DNA from: Chloroflexota bacterium
GTDB lineage: Bacteria > Chloroflexota > Anaerolineae > B4-G1 > DUEL01
DNA: 6,289 bases
Assembly (NCBI GenBank): GCA_017743275.1
Contig: JAGHZG010000104.1
Span: 1-6,289, forward strand
Reading direction: 5' to 3'
Position 1 is the stretch's first letter; each line of letters opens with the position of its first letter. The notes beneath the pieces were generated by a model. The model saw only the letters and a program-made list of their open reading frames with translations. It made no database searches and was not told the DNA's origin. The translations under genes and the position numbers were made by a program. Shown here piece by piece: positions 4,138 through 6,289 of this stretch.

Positions 4138-4866
4138 GTGCGCTATCTGGTCATCTCCGACATCCATGCCAACCGCACCGCTATGGAAGCTGTGTTGAGG
4201 GACGCCGTTCCTTTTGATATGATCTGGTGCCTGGGGGACCTCGTCGGGTACGGCCCCGACCCCAATGAATGCGTGGCCCGCATCCAGGACTTTGAGCACA
4301 TCTGCGTGGCGGGCAACCACGATTGGGCCGCCCTGGGCCTGCTGACGCTGGATGATTTCAACACCGAGGCTCGCATCGCTCACCTCTGGACCCGGGAAGA
4401 ATTGACCCCGGTCAGCCAGGAATATCTTCAGCAACTGCCGGTCCGTCTGGAACAGGGGGACTTCACGCTGGTCCACGGCAGCCCCCGGGAGCCCATCTGG
4501 GAATATCTGCTGGACCTGGGGGGGGCCCTCATTAACTTCTCCCATTTCTCCACTTCCTTCTGCCTGGTGGGTCACACCCATCTCCCGTTAATGTTCGTGC
4601 TGGATGAGGAAGGGGGCCGTCCCCGCGCGATGATCCCGGAAATCGGGATCCCCATTCCTCTCCGTGGGTATCGGATGATTCTGAACCCGGGGAGTGTGGG
4701 GCAGCCCCGGGACGGCGACCCGCGCGCCAGTTACGCCATCCTGGACACCGACGCGATGACCTGGGAACTGCGCCGGGTTCCGTACCCGATAGAGATCACC
4801 CAGGAGCGGATGCGCGCCCGGGGCCTCCCCCGCCGCCTGATCGCCCGTCTGGAAGTGGGGCGCTGA
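4138..4866 (+). CDS. Metallophosphoesterase, YfcE/Ap4A-hydrolase-like
   Basis: The 242-residue cytoplasmic protein has all the metal-binding motifs of the calcineurin-like phosphoesterase fold: SDIHAN (Asp8, His10), GDLVGYGP (Asp34), GNHD (Asn60, His61), LVHGS (His113) and GHTH (His146, His148). These residues hold a two-metal centre that hydrolyses phosphoesters. The GYGPDPNEC segment and the overall length match the small bacterial group often labelled diadenosine-tetraphosphatase-like or MJ0936/YfcE-like; the true substrate cannot be read from sequence. The start is GTG at 4138, supported by GGAG eight bases upstream and by MRYLVISDIH placing the first motif at the usual distance from the amino end. 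It appears monocistronic, with its own promoter at 4076-4103, and nothing suggests damage. Confidence 0.88.
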   Translation: MRYLVISDIHANRTAMEAVLRDAVPFDMIWCLGDLVGYGPDPNECVARIQDFEHICVAGNHDWAALGLLTLDDFNTEARIAHLWTREELTPVSQEYLQQLPVRLEQGDFTLVHGSPREPIWEYLLDLGGALINFSHFSTSFCLVGHTHLPLMFVLDEEGGRPRAMIPEIGIPIPLRGYRMILNPGSVGQPRDGDPRASYAILDTDAMTWELRRVPYPIEITQERMRARGLPRRLIARLEVGR

Positions 4867-4895
4867 TAGCAAAAACCACGAAGGCCTTGCCCTGA

Positions 4896-5050
4896 GGGCC
4901 ACGCCCCGATGCCCCTCAGGACGAGCCCCTTCGGGGCGTGGCCCTCGGCCCCGAGGCCTCAGGCCGAGGGGACTTCTCGCCCCGAGGGGCTCGGCCCGCC
5001 ACGCGGCGATCCGCTCGCGGCGTGGCCAAAGGGACACAAAGGGGCACAAA
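4896..5050. repeat. Cluster of large hairpins and short repeats downstream of the phosphoesterase gene
   Basis: Three stems follow one another: GGGCCACGCCCCGA with TCGGGGCGTGGCCC (4896-4944, 14 bp perfect), CCCTCGGCC with GGCCGAGGG (4942-4970) and GCCACGC with GCGTGGC (4998-5026). A shorter GCCCC-TTC-GGGGC (4925-4937) competes with the first. The motif CCACGC or its complement recurs in the first and third. A short direct repeat, GGACACAAAG then GGGCACAAAG, follows at 5032-5051. The first stem could end the upstream transcript although no T-run follows. No gene is seen between 4867 and 5138. Confidence 0.55.
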
Positions 5051-5138
5051 GATTTGCTGATGATCTCAGGCGGGGAACGGGTAGACGTACTGCGGCGTCT
5101 TAAAAGCGGATGGGAATCATCCCAAGGAGGAGAAGAAA

Positions 5139-6047
5139 ATGAAGAGACATCTGGGGTTCGTGATATTGATCGCCATCCTGGCCATCGCGGTCGGGGGATG
5201 CGCCCCCCGTCACGCCGCAACACCGGTGCCTGCCCCGCCGATGGCTCCCCTCCTCGCCGCAACACCTGTGCCCACTCCGCCGAGGGGCCTTCTCCCCGCC
5301 GAGGAGAAAGCGGCATACGTGGGTGTAGATGCGGCCGCTGTTGCCCATATCGCCAGCACCGAACGAATGGTCGTCCGGACCGCCAGCCTGGACCTCGTCG
5401 TCCCGGATACGGAGAAGGCGCTGGCCGACATTCAGGCTATGGCCCATGAACTGGGCGGCTACGTGGTCTCCGTGGAGGCCTACCAGTACCAGGAAGGCTG
5501 GCGGGCCACGCTGACCTTCCGGGTCCCGTCCGATGCGCTGGACACCGCGCTGGAACGCCTGCGAGCGATGGCAACGACGGTCCGGTGGGAATCCGTCTCC
5601 GGGCAGGACGTGACGGACCAGTACGTGGACCTGGAGTCCCGCCTGCGCCACCTCCAGGCCAAAGAGAAACAACTGCTGGAGTTCCTGGACCGGGCGGAGG
5701 ACACGGAGGCGGTCCTGGCGGTCTACGAGCACCTCAGCCAGACCCAGGCGGAGATAGAGCAGGTGAAGGGGCGGATGCAGTACCTGCAGAATCAGGTCGC
5801 CCTGGCAACGGTCACCGTCATCCTGACGCCGGATGTGATGGCTCAGCCGCTGGAGATGGGCGGCTGGAACCTGCCCGGCACCGTCCGCAGCGCGGTGGAA
5901 GCGCTGCTGGACGTCCTGGAGTTCTTTGTCAAGGCGCTCATCTACATCATCATCGTCGTCCTGCCCACGCTGATCCTGCTGGCGCTCCCCGTCGTCGCGA
6001 TATTCCTGCTGGTGCGCTGGCTGGTCCGGCGACGGCGGCGCCAGTAG
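5139..6047 (+). CDS. DUF4349-type lipoprotein with C-terminal membrane segment
   Basis: The 302-residue product starts with a lipoprotein signal: basic MKRH, a hydrophobic stretch, then AVGGC with the lipid-accepting Cys21. A proline-rich linker (about 25-50) repeats AATPVP twice. From residue 75 to about 232 runs the DUF4349-like domain, opening with RMVVRTASLDLVV and GGYVVSVEAYQY and closing with VALATVTVILTP. Residues 165-220 are a strongly predicted coiled coil (DLESRLRHLQAKEKQLL and onward). Residues 266-294 form a hydrophobic membrane segment, followed by an arginine-rich cytoplasmic tail RRRRRQ. The protein should be anchored both by lipid and by the C-terminal helix. The ATG at 5139 follows AAGGAGGAG. 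The family has no established function; a role at the cell envelope is inference. No clear promoter is seen. Confidence 0.85.
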   Translation: MKRHLGFVILIAILAIAVGGCAPRHAATPVPAPPMAPLLAATPVPTPPRGLLPAEEKAAYVGVDAAAVAHIASTERMVVRTASLDLVVPDTEKALADIQAMAHELGGYVVSVEAYQYQEGWRATLTFRVPSDALDTALERLRAMATTVRWESVSGQDVTDQYVDLESRLRHLQAKEKQLLEFLDRAEDTEAVLAVYEHLSQTQAEIEQVKGRMQYLQNQVALATVTVILTPDVMAQPLEMGGWNLPGTVRSAVEALLDVLEFFVKALIYIIIVVLPTLILLALPVVAIFLLVRWLVRRRRRQ

Positions 6048-6060
6048 TCCGCTGAAGCCC

Positions 6061-6121
6061 TCACCGCGGAGAACCCAGGGGAGCAGAGATTGTTCTGCCC
6101 GCCCGGCGTTCTCCGCGGTGA
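6061..6121. terminator. Long palindrome after the lipoprotein gene, terminator-like
   Basis: TCACCGCGGAGAAC (6061-6074) and GTTCTCCGCGGTGA (6108-6121) are a perfect 14-bp inverted repeat, with an inner hairpin GCAGA/TCTGC. It begins 14 bases after the stop codon of the lipoprotein gene. No T-run follows on the plus strand, so it may be a stability or repeat element rather than a classical terminator. Confidence 0.5.
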
Positions 6122-6136
6122 TGTATCGGGGCGAAG

Positions 6137-6186
6137 CAAGTGTGGCGCATAGTTGATCCTGCAAGTGTAGCGTGAGATTTATCCTG
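6137..6186. repeat. 25-bp tandem direct repeat, two contiguous copies
   Basis: Two 25-bp units lie head to tail (6137-6161, 6162-6186). Both start CAAGTGT and end ATCCTG, and 18 of 25 bases agree. Directly after, TTATCCTG and CAGGATAA form an 8-bp inverted repeat (6179-6201), giving ATCCTG a third, inverted occurrence. Such arrays resemble protein-binding iterons, for example at insertion sequence ends. No gene is seen from 6048 to the window edge. Confidence 0.55.
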
Positions 6187-6269
6187 CATCGCACAGGATA
6201 ATGGCCCTTCTTTGGTGCAAAGTGACAGGCCAAAGGGGTGTGTCCCAAAATCGTCGGGAGCCCAGTGGG

Positions 6270-6289
6270 CCAGGCCGTAAACGGCCTGG
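6270..6289. repeat. Perfect hairpin at the window edge
   Basis: CCAGGCCGT and ACGGCCTGG pair over 9 bp around AA. It ends exactly at the last base of the window, so any following T-run cannot be seen. It could be a terminator or part of a larger element. Confidence 0.4.

Noticed and set aside
6137..6201. CRISPR array
   Set aside because: The two units are contiguous without spacers and only 18 of 25 bases agree.
5100..6248. 382-residue minus-strand frame
   Set aside because: It is the complement of the lipoprotein gene and its flanking palindromes; low complexity and no recognisable domain.

Overview
The window is GC-rich (strong G/C at third codon positions in every real gene) and bacterial, with consensus sigma-70 type promoters. 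It carries a two-component 2-oxoacid:ferredoxin oxidoreductase, a metallophosphoesterase, a DUF4349-type lipoprotein, a MntA/HepT toxin-antitoxin pair and many GC-rich palindromic repeats. That mix fits an anaerobic or facultative, possibly thermophilic, Chloroflexota-like organism; this assignment is inference, as nothing here is a phylogenetic marker.

Left part (1-2100), all genes on the minus strand. A perfect TTGACA-17-TATAAT promoter (1968-1996) fires leftward into a highly self-complementary stretch (about 1960-1803) that looks like a small structured RNA, possibly 6S-like, or a structured leader. Beyond it lie a broken gene of unknown function (1751-1265), then mntA (antitoxin, AMP-transferring nucleotidyltransferase) and hepT (toxin, HEPN family) one base apart, then the first 12 codons of another gene leaving the window at base 1. 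The broken gene is cut by a 190-bp non-coding element (1358-1547) with GGTAACT/AGTTACC ends and an exact 6-bp target duplication. Removing the element and one duplicate copy rejoins the reading frame. A smaller element with the same left end lies at 94-181, and a related palindrome sits over the start of mntA.

Middle part (2100-4140), minus strand. A tRNA-Gly, tRNA-Cys, tRNA-Leu cluster is followed only 17 bases later by korB (TPP-binding beta subunit) and korC (gamma subunit), which overlap by 49 nt. The run ends in two copies of a 51-bp hairpin repeat and a good intrinsic terminator. No promoter is evident between the tRNAs and korB, so the oxidoreductase genes are probably read from the tRNA promoter at 4054-4082, past a terminator-like hairpin. 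The alpha subunit needed for a complete enzyme is not here.

Right part (4076-6289), plus strand. A divergent promoter shares its -35 region with the tRNA promoter and drives a metallophosphoesterase gene (4138-4866). After a 270-bp hairpin-rich spacer comes a DUF4349-type lipoprotein gene (5139-6047) with a C-terminal membrane segment. The last 240 bp are gene-free and hold a long palindrome, a 25-bp tandem repeat and a terminal hairpin, possibly the margin of a mobile element.
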